The notes beneath the pieces were generated by a model, which did not search any database, was not told the origin of the DNA, and saw only the letters and a program-made list of their open reading frames with translations. Both the position numbers and the translations under genes were made by a program. DNA of 64,000 bases from Lyophyllum atratum (Eukaryota; Basidiomycota; Agaricomycetes; Agaricales; Lyophyllaceae), in assembly GCA_014905825.1 (NCBI GenBank), contig JACGCN010000002.1, forward strand, positions 1,674,001-1,738,000, written 5' to 3'. Positions 45,701-58,059 of this stretch are shown piece after piece. The first letter of the stretch is position 1. Each line of letters starts with the position of its first letter.

Positions 45701-45789
45701 TGAATATAGGTGACGAAGGCGATAAATGAATGCAGACTGACTGGTTTGACTTTTGATTTTGTCTGAGCACTTTTCTTCTTCTCAGCCAT
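42702..45789 (-). CDS. ELG1: ELG1/ATAD5-type PCNA-unloading AAA+ ATPase
   Basis: Read on the minus strand. The start at 45789 gives MAEKKKSAQTKSKVKP, then across an intron TKQRTLFDLFPKKADD, a PIP-box-like motif (Q-x2-L-x2-L-F) for PCNA contact. MWVDKWHPTRAAEVLGNEE opens the AAA+ part. Walker A is TILLSGPSGAGKTAAVYACA (near 44265-44315) and the Walker B-like motif is LILLEEVDILFQDDNGFWPA (near 43880-43940). DCRRPVVCTCN follows, where the domain continues over an intron. The C-terminal part contains FPAPDLRRAINCLQFQCSS and HADLISFVDSHLMRRAWDTS, with the stop at 42702. By family it forms an RFC-like complex with RFC2-5 that unloads PCNA after replication. EE replaces the usual DE of Walker B, as in some clamp unloaders. 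All joins keep frame. Confidence 0.9.
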
Positions 45790-46021
45790 TGTTATTCGCG
45801 CGTCTTGTCTGGAGCGTGTTGCGGTTGGAGGCTGGAGCCAGGTAGAGACTCAGGTATGAGTTGGACCCCGTCACGACAAGGCTCAGGTCACGACGCGTCC
45901 CAGCATGTGCTTCGTCCGCGTGACTTGAGCCTCAGCTGTGACCGGGGTCGCCGGACAATGTCAGGACCTCTTTAACTCGTCCCTCCCTTTAACCAAGATT
46001 CTGAGTTCACCAGGCTGGATG

Positions 46022-47413
46022 GCATCCCATAGTACCTCACGACGGTGGCTTTCGAAGGAATACTATGGTGTCTCCATGATTTCCTCTGCACTTACAAGTC
46101 TCGGGCTGACTTCCTGGCAGAACAAAACGGAGACCATGTGGTCACCCTACAAAGTCCTCCCTCTGCCGTGGAGTTTTCTCAGTTAGTCCACATATCTAGA
46201 CCTGTTGTGATAAAAGGTGCCAGCGATCCGACATACGTAATACTTTTACAAAGCTGATTGCTGCACTTGCCTGGTGACAGGGTTCAAGATCCCTGCGTCG
46301 ACGTTGTGGTCTGATGCACATCTCACTAACTGTATGGGTACCCGAAAAATATCTATAGCCGTCACCCCCAATGGGTCAGACCGTGTTTCAGTCTATCTTT
46401 CCACCGAATGACGCTTGTGTAGGCTCGCTGACGCTGTCCACCGTGGTCCCGACAATCAACTTTACTTCGTCGAACCACATGTGGAAACAATGACGATGAT
46501 GGAATTTCTCTCGTACATATCAACAGGTCCGACGCGAGATCATAAACTTATCAATCTTTCCTGTACACTGATTGTACACTGTCATAAACCCAGGCTCGAA
46601 CTCGCTAAGTCCGGAAGTATGCTATTTACAGTCCCAGAACGGCAATCTATACTCCCGGACTGGTACCGACTTCGAGGAAGCAGATGTGAGCTCGATATCA
46701 GAGTTTCAGCCTCTGAGATGTGATGTTCCCAGTGATATCTCGTGGTGTACTGAAGCCCTTGGTGTGCACTTTCCTCGCGCTTATATATTGAATTCTATTA
46801 ACGTGGAACAGGGAAGTCTCCAGATGCTGTCAACTTGTGGATTGGTGACAGCCGGAGTATCACCAATATACATAGCGGTGAGTAAGTTGCGTCAACCCCC
46901 TACACCTCATCAGCGCTGATAGTTAGCAGACCCATATGAAAATATCTACACTGTCGTCCGTGGAGCTAAGCACTTTACGCTACTTCCGCCAACAGAGGGA
47001 TGGTGCTTGAATGGTAAGGACAAGTGCTTATTCTCTTCAGAGACTATTAAATATTTTTAGAGCGAAAATATCCTCATGCTACGTACGCGCGATGCCCTTC
47101 GACATCAAGATTGATCCTTGTGCCATCCACCGACATGGATGAAGTCCGCTGGTCCTCCGTTGCTGAGCCCCATGTACAAGGTGCCCTTCCGCCCGACGCT
47201 CATCCAATTCACATCACGCTTGGTCCTGGTGATACTTTGTATCTTCCCGCTGGCTGGTGGCACCACGTACGACAGTCTGGAGGCACTACTATTGCACTTA
47301 ATTGGTGGTACGATACTGAAATGCGCGGTATGTCCTGGGTTGTACTCAGCTTTCTTCGAGGGATCGAAGATGTACCTCGAGGGAATAGTGATGAAGACGA
47401 AGAGCAACAGTGA
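46022..47413 (+). CDS. JMJD7-like JmjC-domain oxygenase
   Basis: Exons joined over short introns give [77 protein letters not shown] and [16 protein letters not shown]. The catalytic segment [20 protein letters not shown] follows, with the iron-binding HxD. The distal His is in [18 protein letters not shown], then [15 protein letters not shown]. The stop is at 47411-47413. The order and the HSDPYENIY motif match the JMJD7 group of 2-oxoglutarate-dependent protein hydroxylases. The start near 46022 (ATGGCATCCC) is tentative; near 46095 the frame must shift by one base to reach [15 protein letters not shown]. Divergent from the ELG1-like gene, with about 230 bp between starts. Confidence 0.85.
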
Positions 47414-47589
47414 CATATAATACCGTAGTTTTCAGTGCATTTAGTAGATAAGTTTCAAGTCTGAGCGCATGGATTCGAGATCTGAATCTATCTCGAATTT
47501 CGATCACGGTCACGGTGACAGTCACTTGTATTGTCACAAAAAATTGAACGTTCTTCGACCTACTCATTACCTCCTACCGCTCTGATACC

Positions 47590-48323
47590 ATGCCCAAGGA
47601 CAAATCGGAAAAAAAGGACAAAAAGCGAAAGGAGGTTCTAGATACTGAAGAAACGGTTGACGTAGAGATGGCAGACGCAGACGGCCCAAAAGTATTTAGC
47701 TTGGTCTTACCCTCCCCTTTCTTATTATTTACCGATATACAACGTCTAGTCACCCAAAAAAGCGAGGAAGGAGAAAGAGGAGGTCGTCGTTCTGCCTGAG
47801 GATCTGTCACCTCTGGCTCATCCACTTGCCCAAAAAAAGCTCGTGAAAAAGCTGCATAAAACTATAAAAAAGGTATGTCATGTTTTGGTGCTTGCACCAC
47901 ATAAGCTGAAGATATCTGTAGCTTCAAAGGCACGCCAGGTGAAACGGGGGGTGAAGGAAGTCGTGAAGGGTATCCGCAAGGGTGAAAAAGGGTGCGTCTC
48001 CCTGTTCCCTGTCTTTGGTATTTTTTAATCTTCTTCGTAGACTTCTGATCCTGGCCGCGGACATCAACCCAATCGACATTATCTCGCACCTACCAGTGCT
48101 CAGTGAAGAAGCCCAGATACCATATGTATTCGTTGCCTCAAAGGAGGAACTTGGTCATGCGAGCTCGACGAAACGACCAACGAGTTGTGTGATGGTGTGC
48201 CCCGATCAGAAGAAGAAAAAGCGGAAAGAAGGGGAGAAGGAGGACAAGGATGATGACTACCGAGAGCTTTACGATGAGTGTTACAAGGAGGTCGAAAAGC
48301 TGGACACCCAGGTGGTGTTCTGA
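47590..48323 (+). CDS. NHP2: H/ACA snoRNP protein NHP2
   Basis: The start at 47590 gives a Lys-rich N-terminus (MPKDKSEKKDKKRKEVLDTE). Then come LSPLAHPLAQKKLVKKLHKT, ASKARQVKRGVKEVVKGIRK, GLLILAADINPIDIISHLPV, PYVFVASKEELGHASSTKRP and TSCVMVCPD. This is the L7Ae/L30e fold of NHP2, with the RNA-binding RGVKEVVKGIRKGEKG signature. It acts in rRNA pseudouridylation and telomerase RNP assembly in the nucleolus. The family ends soon after the last motif, whereas this copy adds a charged tail (DDDYRELYDECYKEVEKLDT) before the stop at 48323. At the second intron (donor near 47874) the junction KK-ASKAR needs one more base than the sequence provides, suggesting a lost G at the splice site. Confidence 0.9.
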
Positions 48324-48478
48324 ATATTACACGTCGTCCATACACCAAGCGAGCACATGTCCGATATTTGAGTTTCGCACGATGTGGACCGACTTCATTT
48401 GACTTCATTTCCTAACCACCAGCACAAACGCTCGATACCCCCGTACATAACATACTCACTCTAGACTTCCTTATTATT

Positions 48479-50280
48479 ATGCCTGCTACAAAGTCAAAAG
48501 CCGCTCCAGCAACCAACGGCGCTGCCTCGAAAGGAAAGCCTTCCTCTGCCAGCGGTACCGCAACTCCCGTCTCTATCACCGATAAAAAGGACACGTTGGA
48601 CGTCTTGGGAGCTTTTGCTGGTGCAAAGCCGGACAAGAAGGTTTACGATGCAGAGCAAGAGACGATTAAGAGAGACATCGATGCTCTCCAAGTCAAGTTG
48701 GTAAGTGACCTCATTTTTTAAGTGCTATGCCCAACGCTAACCGGAAACATTAGTCCGCTGTGCGGGACAAAATTTCTCTAGCAACAAAATCAGGCCCTGG
48801 AAACGACCGCCGTGCAGCTCTTCGTACGGAGCTTGATGGTATTCGTGGGCAGCAGTCCAACAACAAGATGTCCAGAGGAAAGGCCATCGACCAAGTGAAG
48901 GCCCTCCAGGATGGCATTCAAAAGAAGGTTCTTGTTGTGTTCATCATTGCCACTTCATATATTTAATTAACGCACATTCCTTTTTTAGAGTTAAAGATCT
49001 TCAGGCCGCAAGGGCGAAAGCGCAATTTAAAACGGTTGCAGATGTTGATGCTTACATCAAGTACGCTATATCTAACACCGTACTTCATTTCTCCCTGCTG
49101 ACGAAAACCTCCCAGAACGTTGGAGAAGCAGGTTGAATCCGGCAATATGAAGCTTGTCGACGAAAAACGTGCGTTACAGGAGATCAGCACTAGCAAGCGG
49201 AACCGCCGCATCGTCGAGAGCTTCCAGGCAGATCAGGAATCTATTGAGGCAGACCGTGCCACACTCGAGGAGCTTCGGAAGCAGATTGAGGACCCCGAAG
49301 CCAAGGCTCTTTCCGACCGCTACGATACTATCAAGGCAGAGCTCAACGAAATCCAGAAGGAGGGCGATGAGGCTTACGCCGGGCGCTCTAAACTTTTCGC
49401 GGAACGCGACAACATCCAGGCTCAACTCAATACTCTCTTTAACCAAAAGCGAGAGTCCGCTCATCAATTCCGAGAATCGAATGATCGTTATTGGAACAAG
49501 GTTAACGAGGATCGAGCTCGGCGTGCGGAGAAGGCTCGCACCCAGCGAGCTGCTGAGGAGGCGCAGAAGAAGCAAGAAATTGCTGAGCGACTGCGCGAAG
49601 AGGCAGAAATCCCTGCCTTCCAGGCCCAAATTGAGGATTGCCAAACTCTCATCGACTTCCTCTCGGGAAAGAATACCGGCAATGTGACTTTCAAGTCTGC
49701 GCCGCTGTTTGCCAGGACGGAAGTCGCAGGAGTTCCGAAGCTCGAGATTCGGCAGGTTGAGGCTGCGCCCGAGGGGTCGATCGTGCGGCAGAAGAAGAAT
49801 GTGGACGAAGAGTCCTACTTCGTCGGTGGTAAAGGAAAAGGGAAGGGTAAACGGGGTGCTTCAAAGGCAGCCGACCCCAATGCCCCCCCTGCCAGCCCAT
49901 CAACTGCAAATGCTCCCTTGAACCTCCCATTGCCGACTCTTTCTGCCCTCCTGTCGCTCTCGATCTCTCCTCCTGCCTCGGCAGCCGACGTGCCGCGTGT
50001 TGTTGAGGATCTCACGACGAAGAAGATCTGGTTCGAAGCCAATCAGGCTCGCGTCACTGCAGAGAACGTCGCGAAGGCCGAGAGCGACATCAAGCGTCTG
50101 ACGAAGGACGTCCAATCATCGGATGTCCCTCCTGTTGCTGGTGGCGAGTATCCCAAGGAGCCAACCCCGACACCTCAGGTTGGTGATGTACCCGTCCCGG
50201 AACCACCCATACCTGCTGCGCTGGAAAAGGTTGACACCGTTCTTGAGCAAGAGGCGGCTGCTGAGGCAGAGGAGTCATGA
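48479..50280 (+). CDS. BFR1: BFR1-like coiled-coil mRNP / nuclear segregation protein
   Basis: Starts at 48479 (MPATKSKAAPATNGAASKGK). After a low-complexity N-terminus, short exons encode KKVYDAEQETIKRDIDALQV, SAVRDKISLATKSGPGNDRR and AAVRAEL-like helical sequence. The long last exon from about 49117 encodes a continuous coiled coil (TLEKQVESGNMKLVDEKRAL through AEEAQKKQEIAERLREEAEI). IPAFQAQIEDCQTLIDFLSG follows, then a Gly/Lys patch (GGKGKGKGKRGASK), a conserved LPTLSALLSLSISPPAS segment and an acidic tail ending at 50280. The order coiled coil / DCQTLIDYL-type motif / FVGGK-type patch is that of yeast Bfr1, an RNA-associated factor linked to the secretory pathway and nuclear segregation. 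No frame breaks. Confidence 0.85.
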
Positions 50281-50645
50281 AGGCAGTTACGTTGCGCGAT
50301 GGATGGAATAGATTTTGTTACTCATGTTTCAGTACTTGAATCTACTCTTCATACAATACCGACTACGTAAGAGCAGAGATGAAACAAACTCGAGAGAGTA
50401 TATATAAGTGATAGAGATATATATCGATAACGAAATCCTCAGGGCCAAGATGTGTACACTATTAAGGAACGTGAGGGCAGGGGGAAAGCACAGAAAGAGA
50501 AAAGACTAATACAGAGGGGGCGGGACGAGTTCGAGGACGTAGGCTGGACAAAAAAAAACGATAACAAGACGCTGTCACGGAAACCGAATAAAAACATCCA
50601 CGTATTAAACCTTGGTCCACACCTCCAAGACAAGAAGAATACGTA

Positions 50646-53615
50646 TTATACTCCAGACGGCTCGGTTTTGACGGGCTCTGGGTCAGGATCCGGCTCGCTG
50701 CCTGGCGTTGCGGACGAGTTCATTCCCAGATCCTGAGATCCGAAGTTGGTCACGTCGAAGGAATTTCCAGAGCCCGAGAAGTCCTGATATGAAAGGCCAG
50801 ACTGATGCGAATCGTCCTGAGGTGCAGAGGTATCCATGTACGATAGTGAGCCGTATGCATCGGAATTGAAGGCAGACGAGGAGGGATCGAGGGAGCCCGA
50901 AGGGAAGGGGTCGTTTTGTAGTGCAGCGAGCATGCTCGAGGTGGTCGGAGTGTGGGCCATCATATGTTGTTGTGGCCGTACATCCAAGGAATTGAAGCTC
51001 TCTTGTCCAGCCATCGGCGACAGAGTGAAAAACTGTTGCTGCATGACAGGTTCCACGGAGGCCGCTACTGAGTTCGTAGACAGCGCCACGCTTCGCAAGA
51101 CGTTGACCGCGATCCAGTCACTAACGAAAATATGAGTTAGCGACCTGTCGGCGATTAGTACCAGAGGTATGCATCTCACTCAAGGAACAGCTTCATGATC
51201 TGGAAAGCACCGAAAGCAGGATCGCTGCGAATAGTCTTGTCGTCGATAAGTTAGGTTGGTCCACGTTCACGTTGATCCACACTCACCAGATCCCGCATGA
51301 CCTGACTTGTAACATATCCCCAGCGAATAAGGACACTCCGTGAACTCATCGTACTCCTCTCCTCCTGTCCGTTATGATGAGCCCTGCTGCTCCCCATTAG
51401 TCGTTCGCAGCACTTATCCGCCCACGCCATCACCTCCCGAACCGGTTCATTAGTCTTGGTCAGGCTGTCCAGCATCTGCACAAATTCGACTTCCAAAAGC
51501 TGTACCAAGTCCTCGTGGCGGCAATTGCAGACCAGGGCCGACTGGTTCCGAACGGATTCGAAATCAACTTTATGCCAAGATCGACGCATCTCTGCCAGTT
51601 GCTTTTGATTGGTGAGAACGGTATTTAATGCTTGAGTGACTTGGTATATATCGAGGAATCGCACTGTTGTGAACAAGAGCATTAGTAGAGCGCATAAAAA
51701 GGAGGGAGGTTGAGTACGAACAAACAAGGTGGCCAAAGCGTGCCCCAAGTTCCACTTTTGGCTCGACGAAGGTATTACCGTAATTTTCAAGGGCTGCCAA
51801 TAGTATCTTCTCCATCTTATTCGCCAACTGCCGAAGGCTTGATAGTGAAGCCGCGCTTATGGGGGACAGCATCTGCAGCCGCAAAATTTCCAGAATTTCC
51901 TGGAGGCAACTCGTTAAAAAAATTGCTTACGCCTGAAAGTCGAGGTAAACTTACGTCGTAGACAATGGCATCCGCCTTGGCCATCAGCCCTGCGATCGCG
52001 GGGGCATGAACGATTTCACGATGCTGCCCACCCAGATTTGTCCAGAACGCTCGCAGATGCATCTCAAACTGGTCAAAACGGAAGGACCTGACACTCTCGA
52101 GAAGAGCATCTAGGTGATCCTGGAACCAACCCCAGACCTCGCGAGCAAGCACTGTGTGGTGGGTCGAACTTGCTCCAACGGCATCCTCAATGTTCGGAAA
52201 GTGAGCAAACTGGCGAACTGACAACACTTGCTGAGGCGTGAGGTACGGGACCGAGCCGTTACTGGCTTGTGGCGAATGTGATTGGACGGTCAGGGCCGGC
52301 TCTTGCTGGGGATGTCTACGAATGGACGCCTGAGGTGGGAAGGTGCCTGGTGGCCGCTGTGCAGATTGAACTTGGGATAGTAGCGTTGCAGCCGTTGGGG
52401 TCTTGTCACTCAAGTCAGTAGTAAAGACAGCGCTCTTGATGTCGTTGGATAAGGTCAAGGAGTTTCTCTTGGATCCTATCGCAGAACGAGCCTCTTCGGA
52501 ATCCTCATCATCGTCCTCGTCGGAACGGTCTTCGCTCCTGTTGGCCGAGTCCGACTGTTCTTGCGCAAGACGGGCGGCATTGACTGACGGTTGCCCTGCA
52601 TTGTTGTTCGATTTATGGATATAGTCCTGAAGCCATTCGGCTTCCGCCGAAGTCGCTGGTCGAATGCCACAATCTGCCATCAGTGACTGATGAGCGATCG
52701 GAATTGATAGAAGAAAAATGAAATGTCCGCACAGTGATATTTACTGTTCCCTCTGACACCCAAACGTCGAGTTTTGATAGTAGGAAAGCACAGACGAATT
52801 GCTTTGCCCAAGGTGGCAGGTGTTGATGTGAGGGATGCCGTACTGGTCGCAAACTCGACGATAGGAAAAGTAGAGCCCTTGACGTGGAACATTCCCATCC
52901 GGGTAAGGTGCATAGTTCGCCGTTAGCCTGTCCATGTTTCAGCGAGGATCAAAAACAATTATATTTTGACATGAGCGGCGCACCATGCTTGAACAAAAAT
53001 TTGTTTCGCCCTGTCCGACGCACTCGTGGTGGTGGCTACGCGCACATTCGCCGCCAGCTTCTCCAAAGCCTGATCAGGACTAATAGTCATCCGGCCAAAT
53101 GCGCCAGCAGCATGCATGGACTCGTGGCTAGGCGCCATGGTCTGACCTCCTCCAAACATGCTGTGGTAATCATTGGAGCTTCCCAGGTACATCGAGATGT
53201 CATCTGTTTCGCTGGACGATGAGTGAACGCTGTCCGTATCACGGGGGTAAGGCGATGCGGCAACGCGGGCTCTGATGTGACTGGGACGCAGGGGACCTTT
53301 GCTGATGTTGTGGTTGGGCGGCGACTGGCGCGAGTCGTCGTTAGTGGAATTCAAGGCAATCGGAAAAGGGTAGAATGAATCCCGTACGTGGTCACCATGA
53401 ATGGAGTTGTGGTGGTTGAGGTGGTAGGAGGCCCGGTAGAGATCGTCTGCAGATGGGGGCATGGATGGGTGGAATCCCCCCTGAGAGGATTGGGGTCGGG
53501 AGTTGGAGGAGTGGGCCGAGGACGAGGAGACCGAGCTGGATCGAGAGTGGGGGTGAACTGGCAGGAAATCGAGAGACATGCTGGCAGGCATCATCTGCAT
53601 ATTGACAGCAGTCAT
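50646..53615 (-). CDS. RFX-family transcription factor
   Basis: Read on the minus strand from 53615 (MTAVNMQMMPASMSLDFLPV). A Ser/His/Pro-rich N-terminus leads to the RFX winged-helix domain: DRAKQIFVQAW, LTANYAPYPDGNVPRQGLYF, SYRRVCDQYGIPHINTATLG (one base skipped near 52818), KAIRLCFPTIKTRRLGVRGN and SKYHYCGIRPATSAEAEWLQ. This is the full DNA-contacting signature (RRLGxRGxSKYHY). A Ser/Asp-rich linker is followed by conserved helical regions, HLRAFWTNLGGQHREIVHAP and RLMGSSRAHHNGQEERSTMS. The tail DYDxx-free region ends PEPVKTEPSGV with the stop at 50646. RFX proteins bind X-box palindromes; fungal members (Sak1/CPCR1/Rfx1) act in cell cycle, DNA damage and morphogenesis. Confidence 0.92.
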
Positions 53616-53980
53616 GCTGGGGGGTGAGTAGCGGCTCTGAAAACGAGATCAAGGCAAACGACAGTGGTGCTATGTGGTAAAAAGCTTGACGCGGACCAGC
53701 CGAGGAGAACAGAAGATGAAGAAAAGGGTGGGGAGAGGAGAAAACGAGGGTTAGAAAGAGAAGGTTATAGTGCAGTCCAGCGTGGAAGTCGACGGAAAGC
53801 CCGCCGAGGACGATAAGTAGAGCGGGATGCGTGAGGCTCGAGGTTCGGAATGAAGTGTTGGTTACCAGATCACCCACCGTACCGGTATAGAGGTCAATCG
53901 TCAAGACAACAGGCACTTGTATCTTATAATCATCCACCTCCTGCCAGAGCCACGTTACCGGCTCTATTCTCACGATCTCA

Positions 53981-56571
53981 TCAATACTCGAAAATGATAC
54001 ACGAACCCCTATCCATCACAAGGCCCCTCCGTTTCACCCCTCTTCTCCCCCCATATACATGTATTTCCGGAACCGCCGGCGCAACTTCTTGTGCTGCTTG
54101 TCCCCCAACTTCTGCGAGCTCTATCCACGATGGGATCGTCAAGTCCTCCATCTCATACGGCGCGTACTTTGACTCTGTCACACCTGAATCCCGCAGCGAT
54201 TTCGGGAGATGGCGCAGCGGTATGGGATACTGGAATCTGTGCCCTTTGCCGAACGGCGGCGGGTGTAACATCTTCGGCGCGAACGTCAGGTATTCCAGCC
54301 TAAATCGTGGCCGATGTGTTTTGTTCGCGTCCTCCAGATCAGGCATATAGTACTGGAGAGCAATTTATATGTCAGCTCTCGGGTGCGCAGCGCTGACTGT
54401 ACGCCTACCTGAGCATATCCCAAAGGGGTCCACTGTTTGTTGGTACGCGAGGGCGATTCGGGGTCAGAGTGCCATGTTTCGTTCAAAAAACACTTCCATG
54501 TTTCTTCATTTTCAGGCCGGCGGCAGTGCGCTTCTTTGTCCCCGTGATTGCCCCGATGGTGCCCATGTCTCCTCTTACCCGTGGTCAACGGTCTCCCTGG
54601 TAGCCCAACAGCCTTTCCTGACACGTTGTAAGAGAAGACTCTGAACGATGGGAGGTAGGGGTTAGGCACAACCGGGGGTGCGATATTCACAACATGGTAG
54701 TCGCTATAGTCCAAATCCTTCGACTCCGTAGGAAGCGTAGAGAACTCGTGCAAGAGTGTCTCGTACAAAGAAACAAAGTCGCCTTTGGCTCCCGATTGGT
54801 CCGCCGTGAACTCGAGGTCGATGGCTTCGAGAAGGGAGAACTTTGAAAAAGGTTTAGTTCAGAAAACAAACCCAATGCTGACATCCTTACATGGTCGGCA
54901 TTCATGTGCTACGAGAAGGTAACTGTCAGCAGGCAGAAGATGCTGTCGTCAAGCCGTAGACGTACGCCGAACAGGTGACCTAGTACTGTATCCTGGAATC
55001 GGAGCGACAACTCGACATAACGAACATACTATGGATAGTCAGTCGCACACGCCTTAACAACAACAAAGATCCACTTACACAATCAGGGAAGTAGTTCCCT
55101 GGTGAAGGCGGTACATGACCTAGAATTGAATGCATCGCTGTAAAAGGATATTCCGTGGATCAGCACCAAAAATTGCTCACCAGTTATCCAAACCTTCGAA
55201 TCATCTGTCAATGGCACTGACGATATGCTGAGCATCTCACCTGCATATTCCTGTGTCTGTAAGTCTTTAGTTGCACTTCAAGCCAATCAATTTGAAGGTT
55301 CCCGGGATCGTCTGGGTCGTGGAATCCACAGCCACCGACAGCTTTGCTAAGGGAATCAACAATGCGTCAAATTCTTAAAGTCGGAGGAATACCTTTGTTG
55401 GAGTCATAAAAGTACATTGTATTCAGGCTGATGACAGCAACCTGGTTCGGGATGACCTCGACTGAATAATAGGCGCCACGCTGGAATACTTGAAGATATG
55501 GGAATGGAATGAAATCGTTCCATATCCTGATATCAGTTAGTCTCAAGTAAATAATCAGAATCAAGTGCCATACTTGGAAAATTCGTATGTGATACTGTTT
55601 GGACCTGGATGACAGATAAGATGATCAAGGTTGGTCGAGGGGAGATGTGTTCTGCGTACCTGATGTCATGATATTCTTGGCAATGCATGTTAAGGAGTGA
55701 GATAGCAACTGGACAGAGAGAGGCGCCTTACATGGGCTAACCGGTTCAGTTAGCGGACAAGTATCTATTTTTAGATACAATCTGTGGACTCACGCCAAAC
55801 GTCGTTGTTTCCTAGGAAATTAGAGGCAGTGTGAACAAGTCGGCATAGGTGAAGAACAGTGTAACCTTACCAAGGCTTGGCACGACTGGTATGCCCTTGC
55901 TCGAAAACACGTCCTTCATCTTTGAAGTCACTGCACTATTCAAGTCATAGATTTCATCGGGCGTTCGAGGTAATTTCGGATCGTTATCATGTCTTGAGGC
56001 GCAGAAACTCCGTAAGAGGATGCCGCTCGCATCGCGGAGATTATATTACCTTGCATTATCCCCAGTCCCTGTGGAGAATGAAAGACGTTAATCGGTCCGT
56101 TCAAATAGTCAAGAATTTGAGGAAGACGCACATAGGACAAAGTCGATCTCGGTTGTCCACTTCTTGTCTAGAAAATCCAAGGTCAGGTTCGTCAGCCTGA
56201 ACGGCGAATCGCAGTCCCTATGGACACAGGTCAGGCGGAGGAACGAGGCACACGCCACGAGGAACACACGAGAACGGGGTTCCATAATAACCGGCGTTAT
56301 TTTTCTTCTTCTTAGACTTTTTCCTATGGCAGGACGTGCCTTCGGCAGTGTGGACAGTGTAGTATGGGTCAGGGTGCATGTCCGTTATGTGTAAGAACCT
56401 CCCATGCAGCTGGCGCGGCTCTTTAGTGAATGGGTCAGAATACATTCGTGACAAGTGGGGAACGTTCGCACTTGTGTTGGGAGCCTGATCATCAAGCACA
56501 ACCTGGGCGGGCGATGCCACGACATCGCCCAAGCCGACTGCTACTACAAGTAACAAAGCGAAGGCCAGCAT
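53981..56571 (-). CDS. PPN1: Vacuolar endopolyphosphatase (PPN1 type)
   Basis: Read on the minus strand from 56571: MLAFALLLVVAVGLGDVVAS is a signal anchor. Metallophosphoesterase motifs in order are LHGRFLHITDMHPDPYY (D-x-H), IDFVLWTGDNARHDNDPKLP (GD-x2-R, HDND), GNNDVW near 55797-55815, LGHVPPSPGNYFPDC near 55090-55130 and NADH near 54890-54905. The CHRKKSKKKKNNAGYYGTP insert and the C-terminal blocks SFRVFSYNVS, NKQWTPLGYAQ, PRFRLEYLTFAPKML and HPPPFGKGHRFQYPIPLRHL are those of PPN1. The protein cleaves internal bonds of long polyphosphate in the vacuole. There are many short introns; the joins tested by eye keep frame. The stop is at 53981. Confidence 0.92.
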
Positions 56572-57131
56572 ACCCTATCCAAAGGACCTCGCGATGAAGC
56601 AGCAGAGCTCTGCCAGCTGGATAGGTATTAACTGGTGGAAGAGTGGTTGGTGAAGAGTGATCGCTGCTTTTGGGTAAAGCCTCGCACGTTCGTGATCGCG
56701 AACTTCCTTGTGACCAAAAGCACCAAAAATAACCCGTGATGTCAAGATCTACAATTGGAACGAGATTTCTACTCTGCTTCTAACAGTAACAGTAGTCAAA
56801 AATCTACTTGGAGCCGGAAGGCATGAGAAGGCATGCACGCGCATGCAGAGTGGAAGGAGAACAGATGATGCCCATTTAATAAGGATAAGGATATAAGGCA
56901 CACAGGGTTTATACATCTACAGGTAGCTAAGGTACAAGACGGTATTGTGCCGCAATACGCGTCAATTGAGTTATAATACAGATGATAATGGCAAGCGCAA
57001 TGAGAAACCCGCAAAGAGAGACAATTACTTGGTCTTGATAGACCTGGGACTGGTGGAGCGGCCATCGTGAGATGTATGCATGGGATTTGGGGAGTGCAGG
57101 GCAAGAAGGAATGACACATTGTCCGCGGTGT
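56572..57131. other. Intergenic region
   Basis: About 560 bp between two minus-strand genes. A frame on the minus strand near 56930-57190 has a hydrophobic run (LCGFLIALAIIICIITQL) but no start context or homology that supports a gene. Most of the stretch is probably the PPN1 promoter and the 3' UTR of the next gene. Confidence 0.35.
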
Positions 57132-57613
57132 TCAAGACATCTCGAATTGACTTTTCGGCGAGGTGGCAGACCTTGACAGCATGTCAACAAGCAAGAAGTG
57201 GTGTAGGAGACGTTGGCAGCTCACTCTGCTGTAGCCGCCGGGTTGCAAGGTGGAGCGACTCTTTGCAATCGCGTTGTGAATAACGTCGTAGGAGTATCTT
57301 TTGCTAATGGGGATATCAGATGTGGGAAGCATGACGAGGCCCAAAGGCGTGCTTACAGGATGCTTTCAAGCTCAGCTCTGGTGCGGGGATGGAGGAACAG
57401 GTCGACACCACTGAGATAGCGATCAAAGGCGCGGTACGATGCACAACCAGCAACCAGAGTCTCGTTGATAGACGGATGGTCCGAGTCCCAGCTGAGCCAG
57501 TTCTCGCTACAATGGAAGTTAGTGTGGACGCGGTGTCGGGGACGGGGTGACAAGTACCTGAGGTGGGTGTGGGCAGTCGCTTCGGGGGTGTGAGGGGCAA
57601 GGAATTTATCCAT
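57132..57613 (-). CDS. Small conserved-looking protein of unknown function
   Basis: Read on the minus strand from 57613: MDKFLAPHTPEATAHTHL, intron (GTACTTG...TTGTAG), ENWLSWDSDHPSINETLVAG, CASYRAFDRYLSGVDLFLHP and RTRAELESIL. A second intron (GTAAGC...CATTAG) then joins in phase to KRYSYDVIHNAIAKSRSTLQ, PGGYSRVSCQRLLHHFLLVD and a stop at 57132. Both introns have good consensus ends and the frame is unbroken over all three exons, so it is very likely real. About 125 residues, no signal peptide, no domain that I can name. Divergent from acetoacetyl-CoA synthetase. Confidence 0.7.
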
Positions 57614-58059
57614 GTAACAGGTAGTTGAACGGCGGGAAAGAGCAGTCGACAGGAACGGGGTATTTGTAGGTGGGACGCGAATGGGTGGTGCTTTTAAACG
57701 TGGCACTGGGCGAAACAAACGTGAGATGTAAACGAATGGGACGTGGATGGTACGAGACGAGCTGATAAAAGGGATGGCGCCTTTTCAATTTCGAAAATAT
57801 TTTCTTATCTCGCCAGTCAGTTCCTTCAAACGTGCGTGTCACGCCGTCACACAGACCAGAGTTGGCAATGGTATTGATCGAACACGGAGTATTAAACTTT
57901 TATTATATACCCCACACTGATCCCTGTCATTTCCCTAGTTCTCGGGAGTGTGGGCAATCTCTTGGCCCCGGTGGGATTTTCAAGTCCCTGTCCCCATCCA
58001 CTCCTCTTTCGTCCGTTTACATATTGCGTCAGCCTTCCTTCTTACCACAGTCCTCCACC
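57614..58059. other. Divergent promoter region
   Basis: About 450 bp between start codons of two divergent genes. It contains an AT-rich TATA-like run (TTATTATATACCCC) at about 57900-57914, some 150 bp before the acetoacetyl-CoA synthetase ATG. Confidence 0.4.
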
